Assembly (NCBI GenBank): GCA_014189435.1
Contig: CP050293.1
Location: forward strand, 3,291,001 to 3,355,000
DNA length: 64,000 nucleotides
DNA from: Mesorhizobium loti
GTDB taxonomy: Bacteria; Pseudomonadota; Alphaproteobacteria; Rhizobiales; Rhizobiaceae
Direction: 5' to 3'
The notes under the pieces were generated by a model that was given only the letters and a program-made list of their open reading frames with translations, was not told the origin of the DNA and did not search any database. Below are positions 7,476-16,700 of this stretch, one piece after another (position 1 is the first letter of the stretch; the number at the start of each line of letters is the position of its first letter). The translations under genes were made by a program, and so were the position numbers.

Positions 7476-8444
7476 ATGGACCGGCACATGGCCACATTGC
7501 ATGCGGACCGTATTCAAGCATCGATCGCATCGGATGCCGCTGCAAAATCGGCGCTGGTCGCTTCGTGGCGGCGCTCGGCCTCGTTGCACAGGCTTGATCC
7601 TGCAGGGCAGAAGTCACCCCGGCGGTTGACGGACATCGAATTGAGCGTCGCCCGGCAAAAGGTCGAGCCTCTGCTCGCTGCCGCCCAGTCCAGTCTCGAC
7701 AGGCTCTATCTTGCCGTCGGCGGTGTCGGCTGCTGCGTGTTGCTGGCCGATCGCGATGGTGTGCCGGTCGATCGCCGTGGTGCGCCGGTCGACGACGATA
7801 CCTTTCATTCCTGGGGCCTGTGGACCGGCTCGGTGTGGAGTGAACACAGCGAGGGCACCAACGGCATCGGAACCTGCCTGGTAGAGCAGCGCGCACTCAC
7901 CATCCACCGCGACCAGCACTTCTTCACCCGCAACACGCTGCTCAGTTGCACCACGGCGCCAGTCTACGATCATCTGGGCAACCTCGTCGCCGCGCTCGAC
8001 GTGTCGTCTTGTCGGGCCGACCTGACGGAGGGCTTCGTCAATCTGATCGCCATGGCTGTCAATGAAGCCGCCCGACGTATCGAAGCCGACAATTTCCGCA
8101 TGGCGTTTCCGAAAGCGCGCATCCTGCTGGCACCGGTCGCCGATAGGAGTACAGGCGCGCTGGTGGCGGTCGATGCCGACGACCTCGTGGTCGGAGCGAC
8201 CCGTGCCGCGCGGCTGGCGCTTGGCATCACGCAGGATTGCCTGGCCAAGCCATTGCCCGCCGCCGACCTCCTGGGCGACGCGCCGGCGGCATCGGAAGAC
8301 TTGACGGAAGCCGAGCGTTCCGCCGTCCAGCGCGCGCTTGCCCGGTCAGAGGGCAACGTTTCTGCAGCCGCGCAGAACCTCGGCATCTCTCGCGCCACGC
8401 TGCATCGCAAGCTCGCCCGGTTCGGTATCCGCCGCCCACACTGA
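7476..8444 (+). CDS. GAF domain/Fis-type helix-turn-helix regulator (AcoR-like without AAA+ domain)
   Basis: 322 residues. Residues about 20-180 match the N-terminal sensor of AcoR-type activators, including SWRRSASLHRLDP and the GAF segment SEHSEGTNGIGTCLVE. The C-terminus has a Fis-type helix-turn-helix (AVQRALARSEGNVSAAAQNL then GISRATLHRKL). The AAA+ sigma-54 domain that normally lies between is absent: no Walker A, no GAFTGA. GGGAGGAAG precedes the ATG; the longer frame from 7425 lacks such a site. It lies 141 bases before the aldehyde dehydrogenase gene on the same strand, with a perfect inverted repeat between them, so it probably controls that gene in response to an alcohol or aldehyde-type signal. 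Confidence 0.8.
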   Translation: MDRHMATLHADRIQASIASDAAAKSALVASWRRSASLHRLDPAGQKSPRRLTDIELSVARQKVEPLLAAAQSSLDRLYLAVGGVGCCVLLADRDGVPVDRRGAPVDDDTFHSWGLWTGSVWSEHSEGTNGIGTCLVEQRALTIHRDQHFFTRNTLLSCTTAPVYDHLGNLVAALDVSSCRADLTEGFVNLIAMAVNEAARRIEADNFRMAFPKARILLAPVADRSTGALVAVDADDLVVGATRAARLALGITQDCLAKPLPAADLLGDAPAASEDLTEAERSAVQRALARSEGNVSAAAQNLGISRATLHRKLARFGIRRPH

Positions 8445-8454
8445 TGTTCGCGCC

Positions 8455-8484
8455 CCGACCTGTCGCAGTTCTGCGACAGGTCGG
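8455..8484. promoter_or_regulatory. perfect 14-bp inverted repeat, candidate operator
   Basis: CCGACCTGTCGCAG and its exact complement flank a TT spacer. The core is TGTCGCAGTTCTGCGACA. There is no T-run, so it is not a typical terminator. It lies 102-131 bases before the aldehyde dehydrogenase ATG, a suitable place for a dimeric Fis-type regulator. Confidence 0.55.
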
Positions 8485-8585
8485 CCTGGTCCGGCGCCCG
8501 GACGGGGCTGACATTGCTGCATCCATCCTGCAACGCTTTCAACCGGAACGTCCGCATCCCGCGGCGTCGCTTTCGGGAGGAAGAC

Positions 8586-10103
8586 ATGAACAAGGTAGAA
8601 TTTTCGCGCGCGGTGAAGGTCCCCTTTGCCAAGCGCTATGGCAACTTCATCGGCGGCAAATGGGCCGAGCCTCACGCCGGCCGGTACTTTGACAATCATT
8701 CGCCGGTGAACGGCCAGCTGCTGTGCGAAGTCGCTCGTTCCGACGCGGCCGATATCGAAGCCGCGCTCGATGCCGCGCATGCCGCCAAGGACGCCTGGGG
8801 CCGCACCAGCGTTGCCGAGCGTGCGCTGATCCTCAACCGCATCGCCGATCGCATGGAGGACAATCTGGACCTCCTCGCCCTCGCCGAGACTTGGGACAAT
8901 GGCAAGCCGATCCGCGAAACGACCGCCGCCGACGTGCCGCTCGCCATTGATCATTTCCGCTATTTCGCCGGCGCACTGCGCAGCCAGGAGGGCAGCCTCT
9001 CCCAGATCGACGACGACACCGTTGCCTATCACTTTCACGAGCCTCTCGGCGTGGTTGGCCAGATCATTCCCTGGAACTTCCCGCTGCTGATGGCGTGCTG
9101 GAAGCTGGCGCCCGCGATTGCCGCCGGCAACTGCGTGGTGCTGAAGCCGGCCGAGCAGACGCCGGCCTCGATCCTGCTCTGGGCCGATCTGATCGGCGAT
9201 CTTCTGCCGCCAGGGGTCCTGAACATCGTCAACGGCTTCGGCCTTGAAGCCGGCAAGCCGCTGGCGTCGTCGCCGCGCATCGCCAAGATTGCCTTCACCG
9301 GTGAGACGAGCACCGGCCGGCTGATCATGCAATATGCCGGCCAGAACCTCATTCCGGTAACCCTCGAACTCGGCGGCAAGTCACCCAACATCTTCTTCCA
9401 GGATGTGCTCGCGGAAGACGACGACTTCTTCGACAAGGCGGTCGAGGGTTTCGTCATGTTCGCGTTCAACCAGGGTGAGGTCTGCACCTGCCCGAGCCGT
9501 GCACTGATCCACGAGTCGATCTACGACCGCTTCATGGAGACGGCCCTGAAGCGCGTCCAGGCGATCGTGCAGGGCGATCCGCTCGATCCGGCCACCATGC
9601 TCGGCGCGCAGGCGTCCTCGGAGCAGCTCGAAAAGATATTGAGCTACTTCGACATCGGCCGCCAGGAAGGCGCCGAGGTGCTGACCGGCGGCGGGCGCGC
9701 CGAACTTCCGGGCGACCTTGCCGGCGGCTATTACGTCCAGCCGACCGTGTTCAAGGGTCACAACAAGATGCGCGTTTTCCAGGAGGAAATCTTTGGACCG
9801 GTGGTCTCCGTCACCACCTTCAAGGATGACGAAGAGGCGCTGTCGATCGCCAACGACACCCTCTACGGCCTCGGCGCCGGCATCTGGAGCCGTGATGCAA
9901 ATTGCTGCTACCGCTTCGGTCGCGCCATCCAGGCGGGCCGCGTCTGGACCAACTGCTACCACGCCTATCCGGCGCACGCCGCGTTCGGCGGTTACAAGCA
10001 GTCCGGCATTGGCCGCGAGACCCACAAGATGATGCTCGACCACTATCAGCAGACCAAGAACATGCTGGTCAGCTACAGCCCGAAAAAACTCGGCTTCTTC
10101 TGA
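8586..10103 (+). CDS. NAD-dependent aldehyde dehydrogenase (ExaC/AldA type)
   Basis: 505 residues. The NAD fold contains [20 protein letters not shown], the general-base glutamate lies in [10 protein letters not shown], and the nucleophile in GEVCTCPSR (C300 and C302, the latter at the conserved position). The ending [20 protein letters not shown] then KLGFF is typical of the acetaldehyde-oxidising ExaC subgroup, which makes acetate from acetaldehyde in ethanol use. GGGAGGAAG lies before the ATG at 8586; the upstream in-frame ATG at 8514 has no such site. The neighbouring GAF-Fis regulator is the likely controller. The exact substrate cannot be read from sequence. Confidence 0.92.
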   Translation: MNKVEFSRAVKVPFAKRYGNFIGGKWAEPHAGRYFDNHSPVNGQLLCEVARSDAADIEAALDAAHAAKDAWGRTSVAERALILNRIADRMEDNLDLLALAETWDNGKPIRETTAADVPLAIDHFRYFAGALRSQEGSLSQIDDDTVAYHFHEPLGVVGQIIPWNFPLLMACWKLAPAIAAGNCVVLKPAEQTPASILLWADLIGDLLPPGVLNIVNGFGLEAGKPLASSPRIAKIAFTGETSTGRLIMQYAGQNLIPVTLELGGKSPNIFFQDVLAEDDDFFDKAVEGFVMFAFNQGEVCTCPSRALIHESIYDRFMETALKRVQAIVQGDPLDPATMLGAQASSEQLEKILSYFDIGRQEGAEVLTGGGRAELPGDLAGGYYVQPTVFKGHNKMRVFQEEIFGPVVSVTTFKDDEEALSIANDTLYGLGAGIWSRDANCCYRFGRAIQAGRVWTNCYHAYPAHAAFGGYKQSGIGRETHKMMLDHYQQTKNMLVSYSPKKLGFF

Positions 10104-10279
10104 TCGCGCCGGCGGCGCTGTCACAGCGGCGAGGTCAGGTTCGACTTCGCTGCTGTGCAGATGTTCTTTAGCGTTGTGCCGGACGGTCGCAGGTCTAGGA
10201 GGCCTCTCGGCCACCTCATCGTAAGAACGGAGATGGAAGAGAAGGAGAACTTTCGTGTGCAGCTGTTGCACACGAGTTC
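10104..10279. other. intergenic segment with short hairpin
   Basis: There is no gene here. CGTGTGCA and TGCACACG (10254-10274, 5-base loop) form a perfect 8-bp hairpin downstream of the aldehyde dehydrogenase gene, but no T-run follows it. Confidence 0.4.
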
Positions 10280-10387
10280 TTATAGCCATTTGATTTCGTC
10301 TATTTCATTGGGCGTCGCTTCCTCGATCGCGCCGAACAGGCCATAGCCAGCGTTGTTGACGAGGATATCCAAACCGCCGAAAGCCAC
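10280..10387 (-). pseudogene. short-chain dehydrogenase/reductase remnant
   Basis: On the minus strand 35 codons read AFGGLDILVNNAGYGLFGAI and on to EEATPNEIDEIKW before a stop. The LDILVNNAGYG segment is the NNAG motif of classical SDR enzymes, followed by the usual next strand. Everything else is missing: no TGxxxGxG cofactor motif before it and no YxxxK after it. A family protein has about 250-290 residues, so this is a relic. It lies between the aldehyde dehydrogenase gene and the cupin gene. Confidence 0.65.
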
Positions 10388-10493
10388 TGAGGTTTCCCCT
10401 ATGGGCCGCAAGCGGACTGGCAGCTTTAAGGCTTGAATCGTCAAAAGTGGACGTTCAGCGTGCGCGAGTTCCGGTGGCCAGGGTCAAGTCTGC

Positions 10494-10880
10494 TTATGAC
10501 TTCATCTCGACACGGATACCATGCAGGGTCTTGCTCGAAGCGTTGAGCACGCGACCCGCCGGTTGGGGGGCCATATGCACCACGAGACAGCCTTGGCCGT
10601 CCCATGCCTGGACCGCCTGGATGACATCTCGATTGGGCGGCATCATGGTCCCATCCGGCGCGAAGTCGTGGATAGGGCCTTCCACCTGATCGAACACGAA
10701 TACTGAAGGCCAGCGGTGGTGATGTGTCGGCTCTTCCTCGTCGGGCTTGAGGATTACCTCAAGCACACGTAGCCGGTCATTCTCAAACAATACCTTGTGG
10801 TTTGCGGGCGCCGCGATCACGGCGTCAAGCTTGGGGTCCCACTGCAGAGGGTCGGTCTGGTCGATCATGTTGGTGGTCAT
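10494..10880 (-). CDS. small cupin-fold protein
   Basis: 128 residues from the ATG at 10880, which has GAGAGGAG upstream; the open frame begins at 10904. The sequence is a single cupin-like barrel: FENDRLRVLEVILKPDEEEP, then THHHRWPSVFVF with a His cluster suited to a metal site, then GCLVVHMAPQ. The enzymatic role is unknown. It follows the MoaF-like gene on the same strand after 33 bases, so the two form an operon, and the pair is divergent from a LacI-family regulator with two palindromic operators upstream. Confidence 0.72.
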   Translation of the reverse strand: MTTNMIDQTDPLQWDPKLDAVIAAPANHKVLFENDRLRVLEVILKPDEEEPTHHHRWPSVFVFDQVEGPIHDFAPDGTMMPPNRDVIQAVQAWDGQGCLVVHMAPQPAGRVLNASSKTLHGIRVEMKS

Positions 10881-10913
10881 GGCGTAATCTCCTCTCAGAT
10901 ACACAGGCGGGCA

Positions 10914-11243
10914 TCACGTCGTCGCCACCGGATGAATTGTACCTTGCGCGCAGAACTGCTGCCCGTCCGCCAGTCGCGCATAGTTATGAACGATCTGGTT
11001 CTCGTGATCTTGAACCTGCACGACGAAGTTGCCGCCTTGCTCGGTCCAACTCATGATGAAAAGTCCGGGTCGAACGCCGGTCAGATTGCTCTGAACGACC
11101 TCGTCGATCTCGGTAGCGCCGATCGTCGCCTGCACCCGCAATTCGGTCGGCGACAGGACCGTCAACCTCGGTACGAACTGTCCGAACGAGCAATCAAAAG
11201 TCTTCCCGACGAGCGAGGTCGGGGCACCATTGGTCGTAGTCAT
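10914..11243 (-). CDS. MoaF-like (calycin-type) small protein
   Basis: 109 residues from the ATG at 11243, which follows GAGGAGGATTAGG. The sequence VGKTFDCSFGQFVPRLTVLS, then VRPGLFIMSWTEQGGN, then VVQVQDHENQIVHNY resembles the MoaF barrel (named after a gene of the Klebsiella aerogenes monoamine regulon). Members are thought to bind small ligands but have no firm activity. It is first in a two-gene operon with the cupin protein. Two identical TTGGAGCGCTCCAA palindromes between it and the LacI-type gene suggest ligand-controlled expression. Confidence 0.68.
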   Translation of the reverse strand: MTTTNGAPTSLVGKTFDCSFGQFVPRLTVLSPTELRVQATIGATEIDEVVQSNLTGVRPGLFIMSWTEQGGNFVVQVQDHENQIVHNYARLADGQQFCAQGTIHPVATT

Positions 11244-11328
11244 CCTAATCCTCCTCGATGATTTTGCGAAATCAGGCACGCTTGGCCGATGTTCGGCGCA
11301 GATGCCGAAACCCTGCAATTTTTCAATC

Positions 11329-11344
11329 TTTGGAGCGCTCCAAA
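11329..11344. promoter_or_regulatory. LacI-family operator copy 1
   Basis: TTTGGAGCGCTCCAAA is a perfect 16-bp palindrome with a central CG, the usual form of a LacI-family operator. It lies 86-101 bases before the MoaF-like gene start. Confidence 0.78.
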
Positions 11345-11384
11345 TGCAAAATCCAACATTTAAGGCTTAGCGTCAAGAAAAAAC

Positions 11385-11398
11385 TTGGAGCGCTCCAA
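11385..11398. promoter_or_regulatory. LacI-family operator copy 2
   Basis: TTGGAGCGCTCCAA has the same 14-bp core as copy 1, centred 55 bases away (about five helical turns), which allows looping between the two. It ends 21 bases before the regulator ATG, so it would repress the regulator itself. Confidence 0.78.
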
Positions 11399-11419
11399 AA
11401 AATTGTCTAACTGAGGGAA

Positions 11420-12474
11420 ATGAATGTTTCCAAAATGCCTACGCTCGCCGATGTCGGCCGGGTCGCGGGAGTCTCCCGCGGTACTGTCTCCAATGTATTC
11501 AACCATCCGGACCTAGTGCGGTCCGATCTGCGTCAGCGCGTTGAGGCCGCGGCGCGCCAGCTTGGTTACGATGGCCCCGACCCGAGAGGACGCGTGCTGC
11601 GCGACGGCAAGTTCAACGCCATCGGCCTGATCCCCCGGGTGCATACGCTATTGCCGACATGATCAGGAGCCCATATCTGCGGGAGCTGGTGCTTGGCGTT
11701 TCGCTTGCTTGTGACGAGGCTGGAGCGACGCTGAGTTTGGTCAATGGTACGGATGAAACGCGCATCTCCACCATTCGCGAGGCCTTGGTTGACGGCTTCA
11801 TCCTGGGCCACAGCGCGGACATCGAATTGATCGCCTCTTTACGGCGCCGGCGGCTGCCCTTCGTCATCCTCGAAAGCGATGCCGGTCCGGACGTCAATTC
11901 GATCCGGATAGACGGCAGGAGCGGGGCTCTGGCGGCCATCAGGCATCTGGCTGCTCTTGGACATCAGCGTTTTGCAATCCTGTCCATTCGGCGCACATCG
12001 GGGCCGCCCATCGTCCATTTGCCGGGCAATGCCCCGCGCGCTATCTCTGCCGGTTTTCAACTTGATCACGAGAGACTCTTCGGCTTCGCCCAGGGTTTGG
12101 CTGAGCTCGGTCTGTCAATCGACAATGTCCCGATCATCGAGACGACTCCAGGTGAGCCTTCGGCAGGAGCGGTCGTATTCGACCGGGTTCCGCAAGCAAC
12201 GGCGATCTTGACTATGTCGGACTGGCAGGCAATCACCGTCCTGGACGAAGCGCGTCGGCGCAATATCAAGATACCCGAGCACATGTCGGTCGTCGGCTTC
12301 GATGGCACCGCAGAGTCTTCGCGCACCACGCCTCCGCTCACGACAGTGGCCCAAGACATTGTCGGGAAGGGGAGACTTGCCGCCACGACGGTGTTTGCAA
12401 ACGGCGCCCCGAGCCAGGTGATCATACCGGTCGAGCTCTTGGTCCGCGGCTCGACCACTCGACCGCGGGGTTAG
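11420..12474 (+). pseudogene. LacI-family transcriptional regulator, frameshifted
   Basis: The frame from 11420 gives the DNA-binding head (PTLADVGRVAGVSRGTVSNV) and stops at 11662. The rest (MIRSPYLRELVLGVSLACDE onward) lies in another frame to 12474. In the overlap the sequence ATCCCCCGGGTGCATACG would read ...GLIPPGAYAIADMIRSPYLR without a break if the C5 run were C6. Restored, the protein has 351 residues: helix-turn-helix and hinge (1-65), then a sugar-binding-type effector domain with SVVGFDGTAESSRTTPPLTT near the end. The ATG of the second part overlaps the stop of the first (ATGA), which can mimic an operon. Two palindromic operators lie just upstream. Confidence 0.8.
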
Positions 12475-13633
12475 GCCGGGCTATCTCTTACATCGTCGTG
12501 ACGCAACCGCGACCTCCAGCGTGGTCGCCGTCAACGTCTGCCTTTAGTAGTTAGCAGGACGGGGTTCTACAGCCGCTATGAGGCGCAAAGCGGTCGTCCA
12601 CGCGGTGGCCGACCGAAGTCGTTTTCGGGTCGACTTCGGACCTAGGCAAAGTTTGCCCAGCGATCTCTGAGACTTCCGCTTGATCTTTCAAATCCCTGAA
12701 ATCGGGCTCTTGACGCCGCCTGCGGGTCTGGGCACACAGGTGATGCACAAATTGTGGCAGAGCCACTTTGGTAGACTGAATTTCCTAGCGATCTCAATGA
12801 TCTAGCTGGATGCGGCATTTCTCTGTCCGGGAATCCAGGTTCCCAGCCAGCTATTTAGGCAATACAATCAGGTAGTTAGATGGCATCGCCGCGACACGGT
12901 CGTGTTGTATCTAGCCCCGCAGTGCCCAACCTTGCTGTCCGGACGTATCCCAGCCTGCTGCCAGTGCCGCACGACTGCAACACGCGGTGGCATTGCTCCC
13001 CTATGGACTTGTGTGACGGCGAACTTGTTTCGCTGGCTGGCACCTACCCCGAGGCGCCCACGACGTGGCGCTCACAGGCTTGTCGGCCGCCGAGGTTGAG
13101 GCTGCAGCTTTCGCGCGGATCGCCGAGCAGACGTCCAGGATGAATGCCGAGCTCCAATGCCGGCGATGTCGGTCTACAAACGTGCCCGCCGGTCTTTTAC
13201 ATATGTGGTGGGAAAACTCCAGCCGGCCAGTAGGACCGCTGGGGATACTTTGACTTTCACTTCGACTATTAACTGTTCCGTCAAGTTGGCCATTGACGCT
13301 CGCCCTGCGGTAGGGTTAAGAATCTCCTAATATACGGGCTTTCTAAAACTCGTGATCGGTAACCAACGAGTTAAGACGTTGCAGTCGGGGTAGGAACAAG
13401 CAGCGCGGCGACCAAAGTCGTCGCTGCCATCATTATCGAGCCACCATCCATCCGTGAATAGCCAGCGCAAGCCGGTTGTTTAATGCGGTGGCTCGTCTGG
13501 ATGGCGCTGACAATTGATGCCTCCCCGAATTCGCATACCGATCGCGCGGTCATTCTTCGGCTGGAAGCAGCCGGTCGTTCAGTACTGCCGATAAAACAGA
13601 TGGGGCGTCTGTTCTTAAAAAGGGGGGTTGAAA
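12475..13633. other. gene-poor stretch between the LacI-type gene and the adhesin locus
   Basis: About 1.16 kb with only short open frames (60-87 codons) on either strand, none with a recognisable domain or a convincing ribosome site. The part next to the adhesin is visibly richer in A+T than the flanks and probably holds the adhesin promoter; TTGACG at 13293 is followed by only a poor -10. No transposase, integrase or tRNA is seen. Confidence 0.5.
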
Positions 13634-13774
13634 ATGGCTTCTAAAATCGCCGATGCCGGTGGAACCACTGCGTCTTTTTCAAACACGCCGCAGGCGAAGG
13701 ATGACGTTTTCAATTTAGCCGAGGATACGGTCGTCATCGCCTTCCCGTCTCAATCCATGATCTTGGGAGGTTAG
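13634..13774 (+). CDS. 46-residue leader ORF resembling the N-terminus of large VCBS/RTX adhesins
   Basis: The peptide reads MASKIADAGGTTASFSNTPQ then AKDDVFNLAEDTVVIAF and ends in SMILGG. Starts of this type (SFSNTPQAKDDVF...LxED) belong to the N-terminal region of large rhizobial VCBS-type secreted proteins, where they continue into a NDLGG motif. Here the frame stops with TAG at 13772-13774, one base before the ATG of the giant adhesin. A GGGGGG run lies 8 bases before its own ATG, and GGGAGG near its end serves the adhesin start. It is therefore either a detached head of the adhesin or a coupling leader. Similarity is from memory of the family. Confidence 0.55.
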   Translation: MASKIADAGGTTASFSNTPQAKDDVFNLAEDTVVIAFPSQSMILGG

Positions 13775-13775
13775 T

Positions 13776-16700
13776 ATGGGTGCGAGTGGCAGCAGCTACG
13801 TCGGCGTGGTGACTGATGGGGATGACAAGCTTATCGGCGGGAGCGAGACCGACGTCATCTACGCCGGTGACGGTAATGACTATATTAATGGTGGGTCTGG
13901 CGCTGACACCCTGGACGGCGGGAGCGGTATCGACACTCTTCTAGGTGGGTCGGGTGCCGATACTCTGATTTTCCGATCCTATGAGAACCAGTACCGCCTA
14001 GGCAGCGCCATATACAACGATGGCGTGCTGCAAACCGGGCAAACGGCGTTCACCGGATATGACAATTATGATGGTGGCAACGGAACCGCAAAAGGCGGTA
14101 CGGCCGAGATCGACACGCTCAGAATTGTCGTCAGCGTCCAACAGTCTAACGATGCCACATTCATGGCGGCTCTGAACGCTGAGATCGCCTACTTCAAAAA
14201 TGTCTGGCTTCCGGCCCACGCGAACAAGAACACGGGCCAGGCGGACCAATCCGTCTATGAATTCAAGACGATTAACCTCAAGATCTCGGCGATCGAGAAC
14301 ATCGACCTCAAACACGACGCGACGGTCAGCCTCAGTGCCTCGACGGTGAGCGAGGGGCCGACGGCGGCCTATACGTTCACGGCGACATTGAGCAGTGCCT
14401 CGCAAGGCGTCACCACCATCACCACCGACAAGGGCATCATCACCATCGCCAACGGCCAGACCGTTGGTACTCTGGTGATCGCCTCGGGCAATGGCGAGGA
14501 CGTCTACAGCGACGCCTCGCACCTGACCGCCACCATCACCGGCACCTCGGGCGGCAACTTCGAGAACCTGACGATCGGCACCGCGACGGCGACGGCCAAC
14601 GTCAACGACACCGTCACCAACGCGACGGTCAACCTGAGCGCCTCGACGGTCGCCGAGGGGGCGGTCGCCAACTACGTGTTCACGGCGACGCTGTCGGACG
14701 CCTCGCACGGCGTCACCACCATCACCACCGACCGGGGCATCATCACCATCGCCAACGGCCAGACCGTTGGTACTCTGGTGATCGCGTCGGGCAATGGCGA
14801 AGACGTCTACAGCGACGCCTCGCACCTGACCGCCACCATCACCGGCACCTCGGGCGGCAACTTCGAGAACCTGGTGGTCGGCACCGCGACGGCGACGGCC
14901 AACGTCAACGACACCGCCACCGACGCGACGGTCGACCTCAGCGCCTCGACGGTGAACGAGGGAGCGGTCGCCAACTACACCTTCACGGCGACATTGAGCA
15001 GTGCCTCGCACGGCGTCACCACCATCACCACCGACCAGGGCATCATCACCATCGCCAACGGCCAGACCGTTGGTACTCTGGTGATCGCCTCGGGCAATGG
15101 CGAGGACGTCTACAGCGACGCCTCGCACCTCACCGCCACCATCACCGGCACCTCGGGCGGCAACTTCGAGAACCTGGTGGTCGGCACGGCGAGCGCCACG
15201 GCCAACGTCAACGACACCGTCACCAACGCGACGGTCAACCTCAGCGCCTCGACGGTCGCCGAGGGGCCGACGGCAGCCTACGTGTTCACGGCGACATTGA
15301 GCAGTGCCTCGCAAGGCATCACCACCATCCACACCGACCAGGGCGACATCACCATCGCCAACGGCCAGACCACCGGCACGCTGACGATCGCCTCGGGCAA
15401 TGGCGAAGACGTCTACAACGACGCCTCGCACCTCACCGTCACCATCACCGGCACCTCGGGCGGCAACTTCGAGAACCTGGTGGTCGGCACCGCGAGCGCC
15501 ACGGCCAACGTCAACGACACCATCACCGCCACGACGGTCGACCTCAGCGCCTCGACGGTGAACGAGAATGCCGCCGACACCAGCTATGTGTTCACGGCGA
15601 CGCTGTCGCATGCGGCCGGGACCGATGTAACGATCACCACCGACCAGGGCGACATCACGATCTTGGCTGGCGCCACCACCGGCACGCTGACGATCGCCTC
15701 GGGCAATGGCGAAGACGTCTACAGCGACGCCTCGCACCTCACCGCCACCATCACCGGCACCTCGGGCGGCAACTTCGAGAACCTGGTGGTCGGCACCGCG
15801 AGCGCCACGGCCAACGTCAACGACACCATCACCGCCACGACGGTCGACCTGAGCGCTTCGACGGTGAACGAGAATGCCGCCGACACCAGCTATGTGTTCA
15901 CGGCGACGCTGTCGCATGCGGCCGGGACCGATGTCACCATCACCACCGACCAGGGCGACATCACGATCCTGGCTGGCGCGACCACCGGCACGCTGACGAT
16001 CGCCTCGGGCAATGGCGAGGACGTCTACAACGACGCCTCGCACCTCACCGCCACCATCACCGCCACCTCGGGCGGCAATTTTGAGAACCTGACGATCGGC
16101 ACGGCGAGCGCCACGGCCAACGTCAACGACACCATCACCGCCACGACGGTCGACCTGAGCGCTTCGACAGTGCTCGAGAATGCCGCCGACACCAGCTATG
16201 TGTTCACGGCGACGCTGTCGCACGCGGCCGGGACCGATGTCACCATCACCACCGACCAGGGCGACATCACGATCCTGGCTGGCGCCACCACCGGCACGCT
16301 GACGATCGCCTCGGGCAATGGCGAGGACGTCTACAACGACGCCACCAGCCTGACCGCCACCATCACCGGCACCTCGGGCGGCAACTTCGAGAACCTGACG
16401 ATCGGCACCGCGACGGCGACGGCCAACGTCAACGACACCATCACCGACGCGACGGTCGACCTGAGCGCTTCGACAGTGCTCGAGAATGCCGCCGACACCA
16501 GCTATGTGTTCACGGCGACGCTGTCGCATGCGGCCGGGACCGATGTCACCATCACCACCGACCAGGGCGACATCACGATCCTGGCTGGCGCCACCACCGG
16601 CACGCTGACGATCGCCTCGGGCAATGGCGAGGACGTCTACAACGACGCCTCGCACCTCACCGCCACCATCACCGGCACCTCGGGCGGCAATTTTGAGAAC

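Noticed and set aside
8455..8484. Rho-independent terminator of the GAF-Fis gene.
   Set aside because: The stem is perfect but no T-run follows on either strand; an operator is more likely.
11659..12474. A separate periplasmic sugar-binding protein gene.
   Set aside because: It is the effector half of the LacI-type regulator; restoring one C joins it to the DNA-binding head, and it has no signal peptide.
12880..13253. Small genes in the gene-poor stretch (frames of 62-87 codons).
   Set aside because: Three overlapping frames with no ribosome site, no motif and unbiased codon use; there is no reason to prefer any of them.
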